Part shown: positions 1-11,352 of the stretch, piece after piece | How the letters are laid out: the number at the start of each line of letters is the position of its first letter | How positions within the stretch are numbered: position 1 is the stretch's first letter | Assembly: GCA_030704615.1 (NCBI GenBank) | Contig: CM060732.1 | Coordinates: 27,156,001 to 27,220,000, forward strand | Direction: 5' to 3' | Source of the DNA: Takakia lepidozioides | Taxonomy: Eukaryota > Streptophyta > Takakiopsida > Takakiales > Takakiaceae | DNA length: 64,000 nucleotides | Position numbers and translations under genes: made by a program | The notes under the pieces: model-generated | What the model was told of the DNA's origin: nothing | The model's database searches: none | Seen by the model: only the letters and a program-made list of their open reading frames with translations

Positions 1-3000
1 GGGCAATCACCAATGGCAATGGCAGGGCCCCCACCTCTACAAATTCGGCAACAACTTTCACAACTTCAGCAGCAAATGCAGCATCAAGCTGCTGCACAAG
101 CTGCCCAAGCACATATGCTGGCTGCAGCTGCTCGAGGCATGGGAGGTAGTGGGCTGAGTAGCAACCCTTACCTTACTATGGATATCCCTATGGTAATGCC
201 ACCATTCCGTTTGCCAGATGGAGATGACCCTGCACTTGGCATGACAGCTATGTCTCCTCCAAATCCTGCATTTCTGGCCAGGGTGACTGGGAATGGAAGT
301 CTCCCAGTGCTTCCCTCTCCAGAGGCTATGGCTAGCATGGGAATTGTTGGGGATGGAACAGGGGGTTTGCAAGTTGGCAACAATTTCCTCTCCTCCCCAG
401 TCAACTATGGCTCTGGGATACAGTCTCAGTCATCCATCAGGGCCCATCATCTACACCAGCACATGCAGAAATTGCAAATGCAGAACCAGGCCCTTTCAGG
501 TCAAGCACTTCCCTTCTCACTGCGGCTGCCCCAAAAATCCGGTGGGCAGATGCCAGAAAAGCAGCAGCAGCTCCTGAGTTCACAGTTGGACGTAGGCATT
601 GGGAATGACAATCGGAGTTCCTCATCATCGGCCTTGTTCTCAAGTGATCCTCAAGCGCAAGAGCATGCTCCTTCCTTGTCAGCTTCAGAGTCGGATCAAC
701 CCTCGTCTCAACCCTCAGATGCTGCTTCTGTCCAGCAGTTACCACAGCAAGGGCAGCAACAAAACCCGCAGTCACAGCAGCAGTCACTGTCTGCGCAGCA
801 CACTGCCCTGAAGCATCAACAACAGCAGCAACAGGTTAGTACCCTGCAATGAATCCAATGTTCCATCAACGTCTGGTGAAGTTGAGGTAATCTACTAATT
901 TGATTTCAAGAAGGTTGAGTCTATGGTGTGGTTGTGTCACTGTATGTCCACATGGATGCACCTAAAATTGTTAGACTCCGTGAAGTCCTGGAAGATGAGA
1001 TAGATTGAGTTGAAGTCCCTAAGGCCACGAGCCAAGTTAGACTGCAGGGGAGATACTGCTCAGACGTGACAGGCCTAAAGACCCATCTACTCTCTTAAGC
1101 TTTTCCCAGTGCGTCATGAACAAGTGGACTCAAGGGACTACCTAAAGGGCCTTCCCTGGCTGGACCCTAGGCTGAAGTTTCAAGTTGGAGTATTCTATGG
1201 GAAGTAAATCTATCTCGGGGCATGATACCATGCATAGTCTGATTTACTCTTTGGAACAGAGCCCACTTTGCATGAAAGAGTGTCAATGCACCATTTTTTG
1301 CCTCATTTGATGGTGGCTGGTGGGAATCCTCACATTGAATGGAAGCTGTGGAAAATCTTTCTGGAGGAACTTAGGGAGGCTATGGCCACAAATCTACAAC
1401 AGCTTAAAGTATAATGATACATCTTCTGTGCCCCTCAGGCAGTGGTCTTATTCTTAATAGGGTGGATGGCTATTTGGCATCATGACGTCATGAGTTTCAT
1501 GTCACATCAGTGATGTGGGTTTATAAACGGATTCTATGCTCTTAATATCACACTGCCACCCTCTAGTTCTCGGACTAGCTTGGACACTGGTGGCAGTTCT
1601 AGTCATCCAACTGGGAGGAGTTGTATACTGCAGGGGCTGGCTGGAAGGATCTGGTATTCGTTGCAGGGGACATCCTTGCTGCCTGCATCACACACTAAGC
1701 AGAAACTCTCCAACCAAACATCACTGACAAGTTTGCTGCGGTTTTCCAGGCACAGCTTCAGCAACAGATACAGATACAGCAGCAGCAGCAACAGCAGCTA
1801 CGGCAAAAGCTGCATCAGCAACAACACCATTTGCAACTCCTTCAGCAACAACGCCCTCAGGTTTTCATTACAGGCATTTCAGGATGACACCTTAGACAAG
1901 ACAGACAGCTGGTATGAGATGTCCAGTTGGTTTGCAGCCACTGGCCGGGCAAGAAACCAGGCAGGATCCAGAACGGCAAACTCAGCGAAGCATCTGCCAG
2001 ATGTGTGTATAGTCAAAGTTGTACTGGAACTGAGCTTCTGAGCAACCTCCCAATTGTTTGTTTGAGCCATTGATCTGTTCGAAACTGTATTATCGATTCT
2101 GGCTGGCCCCCAAAAGCTTCACAAGCATGGTTGGGATGAGGCACGCATTGACACATGACGAGTATTGATTGTGTCAGCCTCTTTTGCTTCTATCCTTTCC
2201 CCATCCAAAAAAGAGTTGTTACTCCTGGACATACACAATGAGGCAGTTTGAATGCTCCTTGATTATAAGAGTTCAGACACTTTCATATCTAAGAAAATGT
2301 CGTCTGTCTGCAGGCCCAGAGACCTGTTACATCCCCAGTGCAACCCCAGCAGCGGCTGCCAGCTTCTGGATACATGCGATCGGTGTCTCCAGTGGCAGGA
2401 GTAGCTCCAGTTGCTGCAGCTACTCATGGGGGTGCTACCTATTTCTTGACCCCAGGTCAGGGTATAGGCAGCCTTCCTCATGTAGCATCATCAGGAGGTA
2501 CCTTCAGCGGGCGCAGTGAGTCCCGGATAGCCAGGGGGCAGTCACCAGCTGGTACTGTGCAGTTGGGATCAAGATTTTTGCCCGAACAGCTGCGTGAGGA
2601 GCTTCGGAGGCGCCATGCCCTCATCCATGCCCAGGTTCTTAAAACTGCAGATTCAACTCACAGTTCGTCATGAAGGATGTCCTTGCACAAAGTGTAGAAT
2701 TGCTCGTGAAGATTTGTGTATTTGTCACATGTTGAACTCAAGCCTATGAAATCATCATATAGGCTCCTTTGGCTTCACCAAACTAATAGCTTTTCATTTT
2801 GACAAGTGACCAGGCTCTCTTGCAAGAATGTTTTCTTCAATGTTGTTTCGCCTCTGAAATTATGTTCATAGTACAGATCACCTCATTTGGCAACCAAGCC
2901 GATAAGGCTTTGATGTCTTCTGCTGGTCAGGTTATCACATGCAGTCAAAAACTGCATTCTCTACCTCTCGATTCTTTGCATGGGCCCATTTGCCAACTTG

Positions 3001-6000
3001 CCACCACATACAAACTTGGAAGGCGCTCCACATATGCACAACCATTTTAGCAATGTTCTCATGAAAAGTTTCAGGGAAGCTTGAATTGTGCAGCAGGACT
3101 TCAAAACCTTCACCCATTCATTCTGACACTTTCATTGAAGCTTTCATGTCCAAGCCCCCCTCCTCAGGCAGAGAGTTCAATTGTGGGAATACAGTGAGTG
3201 TCCTGTTTACATGAGTTGTACATGTTATCTCTTGATCAATGTCTATTCTAATTGGATAGTGGGATGACAGCTGGATCCAGAGCAGGATCTGGTGGACTTA
3301 CCAGAGATGGTGCAGCGATTCCATTCTCTGTTTCCATTGGAGGATGTGAATCGTGAAGACGAAGTCCCCAGTACCTCATTTGGAGTGCGGACAATGATTT
3401 TCAAAGGTATCTCATCATCAGATGGCCAAGCCTATGCCATCCGTCGAATTGACAGCCACCAGGTATCAACTTGCTATTATGTGGTATTCCTGGTGAGAGT
3501 TTGGCCAGTCGGTGTAGTAGAGTCAGAAAAGAGGCATAAACTTTAGGCTCTCCAGCCTTCTGAACCATGGGTAAAGGTAGCAATGGATTGTTCATCATAT
3601 TTCAATGTGGAACCCCATTTCACTTGTGCAATGTGATGTCATTAACAATTCAAGAACTAAAATTCCTTCTGAAATTTTGAGATGGCCTCATTGCTGGGAC
3701 ACTGTCTAAAGGTGGGCCAGTGCTTCCAGCAGACTGCATTTACGACCAATGGCTTTCAGCAATAGATTTATACATGCAATGAAGCAGCAATCATGTCCAT
3801 CCTTCCATGGCATGTGGGATGCACACAACCATGTGCAGAAGAACATTCTCAGCTGGTTACTTGAACCAACGGGAACCTCAGTGTTTTCATGACCTTACAT
3901 TCGACATATCGGAATTAGTCCGGCATATCGCACAGGCAATATGCTGGCTGCAGCACTCATAGGCAGCAGGTAGTTGTGAGATTCAGCAGGAGGATTACTC
4001 GCACCACAGTTTCAACACTTGTGAGATCCTAGTGTGAAGACTTCCTTTTTATCAGAGGCTATGTATTCCAACCTGTTGGGCCTGTTCATTGGTACTTTTG
4101 CGGTCTCCATTGTTTGGTGTATATAGAGGTCCATTTGGTACATTCATTCCTCTGTTTCTCACCATGCTCTTATCATGTGTAGTATGTTCTTTTCCCTTGC
4201 AACCATGATACATTCAATGGTATTGATGCAACTCGGCAGGTGATCCCGACAGCGGAACTGGCAGCTGCTGCAGTAGAAGCAGTTGATAGGTGGGCACCTC
4301 TGGCTCGGCATCCCCACATAGTGGCAATCCGGGAGTCATTTGTGAGCCGGGAAGTGGAGGACTCAGCTGCCCTGTTCTTTGTGCACGACTACTACCCAGG
4401 GGCTGTGACACTTGAAGCCATGCACTTGCAGCAAGAGCAAGCGGGTGGGGTTGTGCATTTGACGGTGAGCAGCACCTTGCATGTATGGTATGTATGGAGA
4501 GGCTTATGCTAATTTGATTCCGTGTGTGTTTTGGAAGTCTTCTCTCTGGTAATAATGCTGGAAGCCATGCATGCAGCGAAGCAAGCGACGGGGGTTGCAC
4601 ATTTGACAGTGAACTGTATACGTACATGTGTGTATAGGTTGCTTACTTGAGGAAAGAGCACACACACATTCTTCGCATGCAAGCTCATGTGGTTTGGCAA
4701 CTTGACTCTGCTTGTGCCCTTCTTTTACTTCTAAGGCAAACAACTTGACAGTAAAAAACAGATATGCTGAAGCTGGAGGGTTGTCAACTTCCACGAATCA
4801 GGCAGAATCTCATGATTTACATGACTGAGAACAGCACCTGCTGTATTGCCCGTCTCTGCTTTTCTTATTCATCATACAAGAATTCTGTTTGTGTAGCACT
4901 TCTTATGAGCTGCAAGTCATGTCAGTATTAGATCCCTCTCATAAGCAACTGTACAATGAGATTCCGAGGATTCCAGAGATTGTCCAGGAAACCTCATTGG
5001 CAGTCACCAAATAGAAGACCCAGCAGCTACTGTGTCAGAAACTGGCTTCTTCACTTGAATTGTGGTCTAGATCTGGTGGCAGTGGTACACCCATACTTTA
5101 CTTTGGAGCAGCATTGATGGCCTAGGAATGGACAGCAGAGGAAGAACTACTTTTCAAACTAAGAACCAAGCATTTTGGACAGTGTCCAAAAGGAGAAGCA
5201 AACCAAAATGGGATAAAGGCTGACATCGTGCCTCTTACAGTTAAATGCATGCCCTTGGTGCTTACTTCTTGCAAATGTATGGCCTTCAGAGTGGCAGGCC
5301 GCAGTCTTAATGTAGTTGAAAGGTGCAGATCTTGATTGCTACTCAGTGCAGCACTATCATCTACTTTATCTGGATCAGCTGAGGATGGAAGTGGTATCAT
5401 ATACCCACCCATTTTCAGGCTTAGCTCCAGTTTGGAGACTAATTTCTTGACTGTATGGAGTACCTGATTTTCATGGACTTTAAGTACATAAGTATACTTA
5501 AATGTGTAAGTTTTATGCAAGTTTAGTGCATAATCCTGTTTGGCTCTTCAAATGACAAATGAAAGTGATTGAAATGTTAGAGCCCGTCCTCCTACCCCCT
5601 GCTCCCCGTTTTCAAATTTGGGGGGCTGGAGGCATTTCGATTGTCATGGCCCTCAGTCACTCGAGGAGTCTGAAGCACAAGCTGATAACCTCACAAGCTC
5701 CATGCTTAGAGGGAGCTTGACTGATGGATAAATGGACCAATGGCTGCTGCATGGATGTGCCAAAGAGATACTGCCAATTGTTTTCTTCAATTATACTTTC
5801 ATACTGCCTGGTAACCCTTCTTGGATAAATGGAACAATGGTTGTAGGTCAGTGAGGAACAGCTGTGGAGCTACATGGTGCAATTGGCAACAGTCCTACGG
5901 GTGGTGCATGGTGCAGGCTTGTTTTTCCGTCTTGGTGGACTACATCCATCAAAAGTTATGGTTCCCAGTAGGGGCCGTCTCCGCATATCTGCTGTTGGAA

Positions 6001-8416
6001 TTCTTGATGTGCTACATGGGGACCCTGCTGACGACCCTCGCCTCTTTCAGGTTACTTTTATGGCACAACTTTGAGAGGATGGACTGAGAGGAGCATGGAC
6101 TGTAGTATCTAACACTACCGAGAAATTTAAATGTCACATGAGACTGAACTGAGTTGGAGTGAACAGGCTCCCTGGTGGATGTTATATTAGTTGGCGGCTT
6201 TCTTGATATCTCAGGGACATAGCAGTGATTGGCGTACTTCTATTGAATAGTAAAACTGTCCTTCTTCAGATTCGAGAACTTAGTGTGGTTAGTATATTCA
6301 GTCTCTAACTCTAAGAAGAGTGGTTGTTGGGTGGGGTAAGAAATTCACAAATAGATTGTTTCACTGTGTTGTTTGGAAGTTAGATGTGATTGTAAGCTCA
6401 AGACAAGACAAAGTGCACGCACAGGGTTTGGTGAAAGATTTCTGTCCTTCAATTTTCCTCAACAGTCCTGATTGTGTCATCGCTATTGCAGAGGGAAGAT
6501 TTGGCAGGGTTTGGGCGTCTCATTTTGTCACTAGCATGTGGGTCAGTAGCAAATGCTACGTTGGAGTTCATGGCCTCGCACTATTCAGCTGACCTTGTAC
6601 GAATCACCCAAGCTTTGTTGGCATCATCCCCTGACAAGTCAGAGGGAGTGGGCATCAGCAACATTCGCCAGCTGTATGCCGTTTTAGCAGAGCGTATGTT
6701 TAGTGAGGTATGTCTTGTCCTGTCTAGTTCCTCAATTAAGAGAAAGGTAGAGGGGAAGACAAAAGCGGACTGAACACTAGAGCATGCAGGAAAGGTTGAC
6801 TTCTGCCAAAGCAAGCGTAGTTGTGGTGTCACCTCACTACTGCCTTCCATTTAGAAGGTGGACACCTTCTAACAGCTGTAACCGGGGCAATATGGTTGCC
6901 CAAACCTCCCTCAAGGACTAGAAAGTCCCCAGGTACCCACACATTAAGTGACCATTTTACCTCTTTATAGCTGGATTGGCTATAATGGATGACATCTAAT
7001 GTACAGCTATGTGGCTTCGAAAAACGCGACCGTTTGTAAGGTGGCCTTGTGCCCTAACCACTGGGCGGTCTGTTGGATGCTAGCACGCAAGAATATATAG
7101 TCATCAGCCTCAATTTATCTATTAACTTGACACTCAGATGCATGCGTGATTTCTGTGCCTTTTTATGGTTTCTTGGTCGCTTGTCTTGGTTGTTGCTATT
7201 TATGATAAAGGAGACATATGTGCACATTGGATAGAAGGGTAAAGTTTAGAAGTTGAGGAAAGGTGGGGCGGGGGGTGGGGGTGTGTGTGCAGATAGAGAA
7301 TGTCCATGTGCAGAATGATGAGGTCATGCATGAGCTTAGCAAGGAGACTGAGAATGGGCGGCTGCTACGTATCCTGGTGAAAATGGGCATGATGAACGAG
7401 CGGCCTGAGGATGATATGGACCCTGGTTGGTCAGAAACTGGCGATCGCTACTTACTCAAGCTTTTTCGCGACTTCGTCTTTCACCAGGCAGATGCTCTCT
7501 CCGCCTCTTCACTGAAAGTCTTACTTCATTGTGTTCTGCATGTGCTACCTTCAACAAGCAACAAAGGACTTAATATCGGGTCTGAAATGTTCTGCTCGCA
7601 GAGATCAGAGGAAGGCATGCCTCTCATTGAGTGGGGCCATATCGTTGAGTGTCTCAACAAGGTACAGATTTACCAGCTGTTTTTGTTGTTCTGTTTGCAG
7701 GCTCAGTTATTTCCAAGTTTCAGCAAAACTCTGTGTCTTCAGTGCAGTAAACTTGTGCTTGATCTTGAGAGCGTTGAACTTAGAATATAATTTTCCTAGT
7801 AGATGGTGAGTGGTACCTGTAGCCTTTCCCTACTCCAGCAGGAAAGAGGCTTGACTTCTGGACTCTCTTGTGGTAACCACTTGATAGGCGAGAGAAGGCT
7901 TTGGCCCATATACTCAAACCCACTAAACGGCGCACTTCAGCTACTTGTTTCCCTGTAATAGCAGGCTAGGCACTGCTGAAAATAGTACAACTACCTTGAC
8001 CTTTGGGTAAAGTTAATGCCAGCTTGAATTCTTTGCTTTCTCTCCCACCAAGAAAGACCAAATTTGTGTGAATGTCTCTCTATGGACAGTTGGATGCGGG
8101 GGTGCCGGAAAGGGTGATATTACTGAGTCGCGATGAGCGATCAATGCTTATTGCTTCTTATGGAGACGTAAAGCGGTGCCTTGAGGGTGCCTATCAAGAG
8201 CTTGTTGCAAGGGTACCACCACCTTTCTTTCATTCTTTGGTGCACTTATGTCTCCCTTCCGCTGGACCTCAGCTTGAGGTGGCATGTGTGTTTTCCCATG
8301 GATGGATTGCTGTATGCTATACTCTTTCCATGCTTTTTGAACGCTTGAGTGTGTTCTTTGGTGCACTTATATCTCCCAACCTTCAGAGTGTCACTACTCT
8401 TCAAGTGACTGACTAG
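1..8416 (+). CDS. PAN3: PAN3, regulatory subunit of the PAN2-PAN3 poly(A) deadenylase (5' end missing)
   Basis: PAN3 bridges poly(A)-binding protein and the PAN2 nuclease during cytoplasmic mRNA deadenylation. Exons read from splice consensus and phase: <1-834, 1750-1860, 2314-2634, 3271-3462, 4240-4464, 5847-6050, 6492-6707, 7293-7661 and 8090-8212; every junction is phase 0. The first exons are Gln-rich. Exon 3 ends with a segment like the start of the PAN3 core (FLPEQLREELRRRHALI). Exons 4-7 form the pseudokinase (RFHSLFPLED, GQAYAIRRID, HPHIVAIRESF, LWSYMVQLATVLR). Exon 8 has the coiled-coil and C-terminal knob signature (ENGRLLRILVKMGMMNERPE, WSETGDRYLLKLFRD). Exon 9 carries LDAGVPERVILLSRDE. 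The conserved family homology ends near 8212 at a possible donor; without splicing there the frame runs to a stop at 8416. The CCCH zinc finger expected at the N-terminus lies upstream of the window. Identification of the core is secure; assignment of the Gln-rich exons rests on phase and composition. Confidence 0.9.
4465..5846 (+). other. PAN3 intron 5 with decayed copies of the preceding exon
   Basis: This 1,382-bp intron is the longest in the visible gene. It contains at least three degraded pieces resembling exon 4240-4464. A direct copy of the exon 3' end plus donor lies at about 4556-4645. A direct, weaker copy of the middle lies at about 4970-5045. An inverted copy lies at about 5226-5369, where the minus strand still reads DDSAAL and TLKAIHLQ (exon: EDSAAL and TLEAMHLQ). 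None keeps a usable exon. Seen by eye alignment only. Confidence 0.6.
7262..7292 (+). promoter_or_regulatory. G-rich 3' splice site of PAN3 intron 7
   Basis: The stretch before the acceptor AG at 7291-7292 is made of G runs (4, 6 and 5 Gs separated by single bases) followed by GT repeats, where a pyrimidine tract is expected. Exon 8 starts at 7293 in phase 0 and its protein match is unambiguous, so the acceptor is used despite the unusual tract. Confidence 0.6.
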
Positions 8417-9873
8417 TCGTATATGCACGAAACTCCATTCCCTGTGGGTGCTGCATCACTATATTGAGGTGACGCAGTGCAAACTGTTAATGTGACAGTT
8501 CGTCGACTCGTAATTTTTAAGGGAAAGCTCCATGGTTGATTTCCAGAAAGGGAGAGGACATGGTGGATTGGGCCTCACTCCCAATGCGTGAGATCCGTCA
8601 GGTTGCCAAGAGCAGATTGTCTTGGGTTTTGAGCTAAGAACCATTTTCTACTACTGTTATGTCATCTGTGTCCTGATAATGAAGAAGCCAACTGTTGAGG
8701 AAAGTGGGACTTAGTATTGTCCTGTGCGTCTTTTTTACGTGGTGTGGGGTCGGAGTTGACAAGAAGGGAGGATGAGAGGCTACACATTCTGGAGACCTTG
8801 TTGAGATATGGAAGGTAAGAGACTGGTTTTAGACAGATCGGCAGAAATATGAGAACTCTGGAGGACACAGTTATCTGGATTTTGCAAATGTATAATGACT
8901 ATGCAGTCTCTAATGATTGAGAGTTGACGCAGGGATCTGGAGATAAAGCAAGGCCATCGCTGTCTCAAAACATGCTGGCGCAAGCCCATGCTGCCAGGCT
9001 TAGCCAGAGACAGGCATCGTGAAATACCCACCTCGGTAACTTCTTCTTGTTATATTTGTGGGCTGGAACCAGTTAGTTTCTTTGCCAGTAAAAGGTGGAA
9101 TCCTTGCAAAGGCAAGCAGGGTGGTCAAGGTGCAGTCCTCACAGATTGGCTGAATTAGTGTTCTTCTTGAAACTAAGAAGATTTTCTTGTCATCATTGCA
9201 AACTACTACTTTGTCACAATGTAAATTTCTATGTAATTTAACATGTGTTGATCTTAGGGTTCTTTTCCTGTCAACGTTTCATTTGAGTAAGCATGAGGTG
9301 ATTTGGGAGCTTCTGAGCAGTTAACAGAGCAGGAGAAATTCTGGTCTGGAACTTGAACTCTTTGATATGTTTGGCAAGTTTGCACTGATGCCTACTTCAC
9401 CTGCACATCCATAGTGCTGTTTTCCTGCTATGGGATTGAGCCACATCATTCGGCAAGGCTTCCTTTGGCAGTATCTCATTTGTGCTCAAACATCATGGGC
9501 ATCATGCTCTGGGCCACCAGTGCGGACTTCCTAAATACTTTGTGCAGTGTAAATCTAGACTCAACGTCGTTCGGTCTGGGCATACTGTTTTTGGATAGGA
9601 ATGTACTCGTGGAATGTGAGAGGAATTTGAAGTGAGTTGTCTTAGATGGCTTATAACACTCTTTTGTTAATTAGCTTGGTTGAAGCTATTCATGAATCAC
9701 TCTGCTGCAGGTAGTTTTGCACTAACTGTCATTCACTTTGTGATGAAAACACTTGTGTAGAAAATTGCAAAATAAGTCTAGCACCAGAACATTATTTGAC
9801 ATCACTTTTCATTCGCATTTGCACAATTGTAGTCAATGATTTGCAATCGTGGTGGTAGACAGACCAGTTTTGC

Positions 9874-10437
9874 TCAAAAGGTGTAGGATGGAGCTACTCC
9901 CGCCACTTCACTCTTCAGGACCCAGTGGTCGAGAGATATTCTGTCATCCTGCAGTACAGATTTAGACATCAAGCCAATGCAGAGACCCTCACATGGATAC
10001 CATAATCTTCCCAGCGCAGTTGATTTTGTAGGATCATATCCCCACTCTCTCCTGAGAGCCCATCCCTGCCCCACTAGAGATTCCACTCCCTCTCTAGTGT
10101 TACTATATGTGTAGGGTAAAGAACCATGCAGGGCGGAGGGAGTGCAGCCGCGATGGCGGCAGAGCTCGGGGCTCGAGAAAAACGCCACGAGGGGTGGGCC
10201 AAACCTAGGGCGGGGGTTTGAGAGGGTTGCGGGTGGAGTGACCCCCCATGAAAGCAGGGCCGGGTAGCCAGAGGAGCTCCCAAACCCCGCGCCCTTCTGG
10301 GCTAGGGCTCCAAATATCCTAGGCCTGCAGGCTATACCAAAGGTGTGCCATTTGAAGTCTTGGGCAGGGAACCTAAGGATGCGGTGCATTGGCTCATTGG
10401 CCTCAAAGTTTTTTGCGGACTTCATATGGAAGCCCAT
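9874..10437 (-). CDS. Orphan 187-codon open frame, no recognised domain
   Basis: This is the longest uninterrupted frame in the gene-poor interval. It starts MGFHMKSAKNF and ends near EVAGVAPSYTF. The middle is rich in Pro, Gly, Ser and Arg, and the local base composition is more GC-rich than its flanks. I do not recognise the product. It has no obvious signal peptide, membrane segment or metal-binding pattern. A remnant of a transposable element or a chance frame in GC-rich DNA is as likely as a gene. Confidence 0.2.
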   Translation of the reverse strand: MGFHMKSAKNFEANEPMHRILRFPAQDFKWHTFGIACRPRIFGALAQKGAGFGSSSGYPALLSWGVTPPATLSNPRPRFGPPLVAFFSSPELCRHRGCTPSALHGSLPYTYSNTREGVESLVGQGWALRREWGYDPTKSTALGRLWYPCEGLCIGLMSKSVLQDDRISLDHWVLKSEVAGVAPSYTF

Positions 10438-11332
10438 GACATTTCAACCAGAGGGATTAGGGATTGACCGGCTGAATTTTTTTGTATAATTTTAGGAAGA
10501 GAGATTTTGGCCTGCCCATTGACCCTCCAATTTGTCACTACAAAGGAGCCCACTTGAGAACATTTCAGAAAAAACTGAATTTTATGAGAATGTGTGTTAT
10601 CAGGTATGGAACAACATTCTTGTGACTCTCAAACAGAAAAAAAAAAACTGCCCAAATACGAGCAAAAAACTGCTTTTTTTGGCACCTAGTTCTTAGTGGA
10701 GATTTTTCTTGGTCCCCACTCTACACTTTATAATCTTCAGATCTGGCAGTTGGATTCTGGTGAAACTTTTTGTGGTAGGAGGTGGGGTAGGTGGGAAGTA
10801 ATTCCAACGGTCAGTTCTACAGGGACACAAAGATTCTATAGATAATTTTTTTTTTGTGGGCCAGGGTCATGTTTTTCCACGAGAGGGTGAAAATGAGTTT
10901 TGACACTTAAGGGTTAAGGCCCTTCTAGAGACCTACGCGTTAGGGTTATGTCCTATAGGCAACGCAAAATGCACTAAATTTTTTGTGAAGGCGTTTTTTA
11001 CGATAGGGGGTATGTAGTCGATAAAGGTGATTGGATGTGTGGTGTGGTTGCTGGTGGGATCGACAGTTCTCCCAGAAAACATCGAGCACACCAGTTTCCC
11101 ACAGCCCAAGCTCCCAAGATTTTTTTAGGAAATCTAACCGCAACTATGCCTGCCTCCAGTGGACCTAATCCTAATCGATCCGGTTAGAGTAAGACAAATG
11201 CTAACTAAGATCAGCTGCGCCAGCCTTCATTCCATCATCTTTAGAATGCACATTCAATACAGTAGCATATCCTCTTACTTCTAGAGCTAGAGTCTTTGAC
11301 TCTGTGGCTTCACATAACAGTGACCTTGCAGC

Positions 11333-11352
11333 TGTGTGTGTGTGTGTGTGTG
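11333..11352. repeat. (TG)10 microsatellite
   Basis: Ten uninterrupted TG units in intergenic DNA. Confidence 0.9.

Noticed and set aside
5122-5520. 132-codon minus-strand frame as a gene
   Set aside because: Its central part is an inverted degraded copy of a PAN3 exon, and it lies wholly within a PAN3 intron.
8231-8376. 25-bp imperfect direct repeat TTCTTTGGTGCACTTAT after the last PAN3 block
   Set aside because: Probably a small local duplication in an intron or 3' region; too little to interpret.
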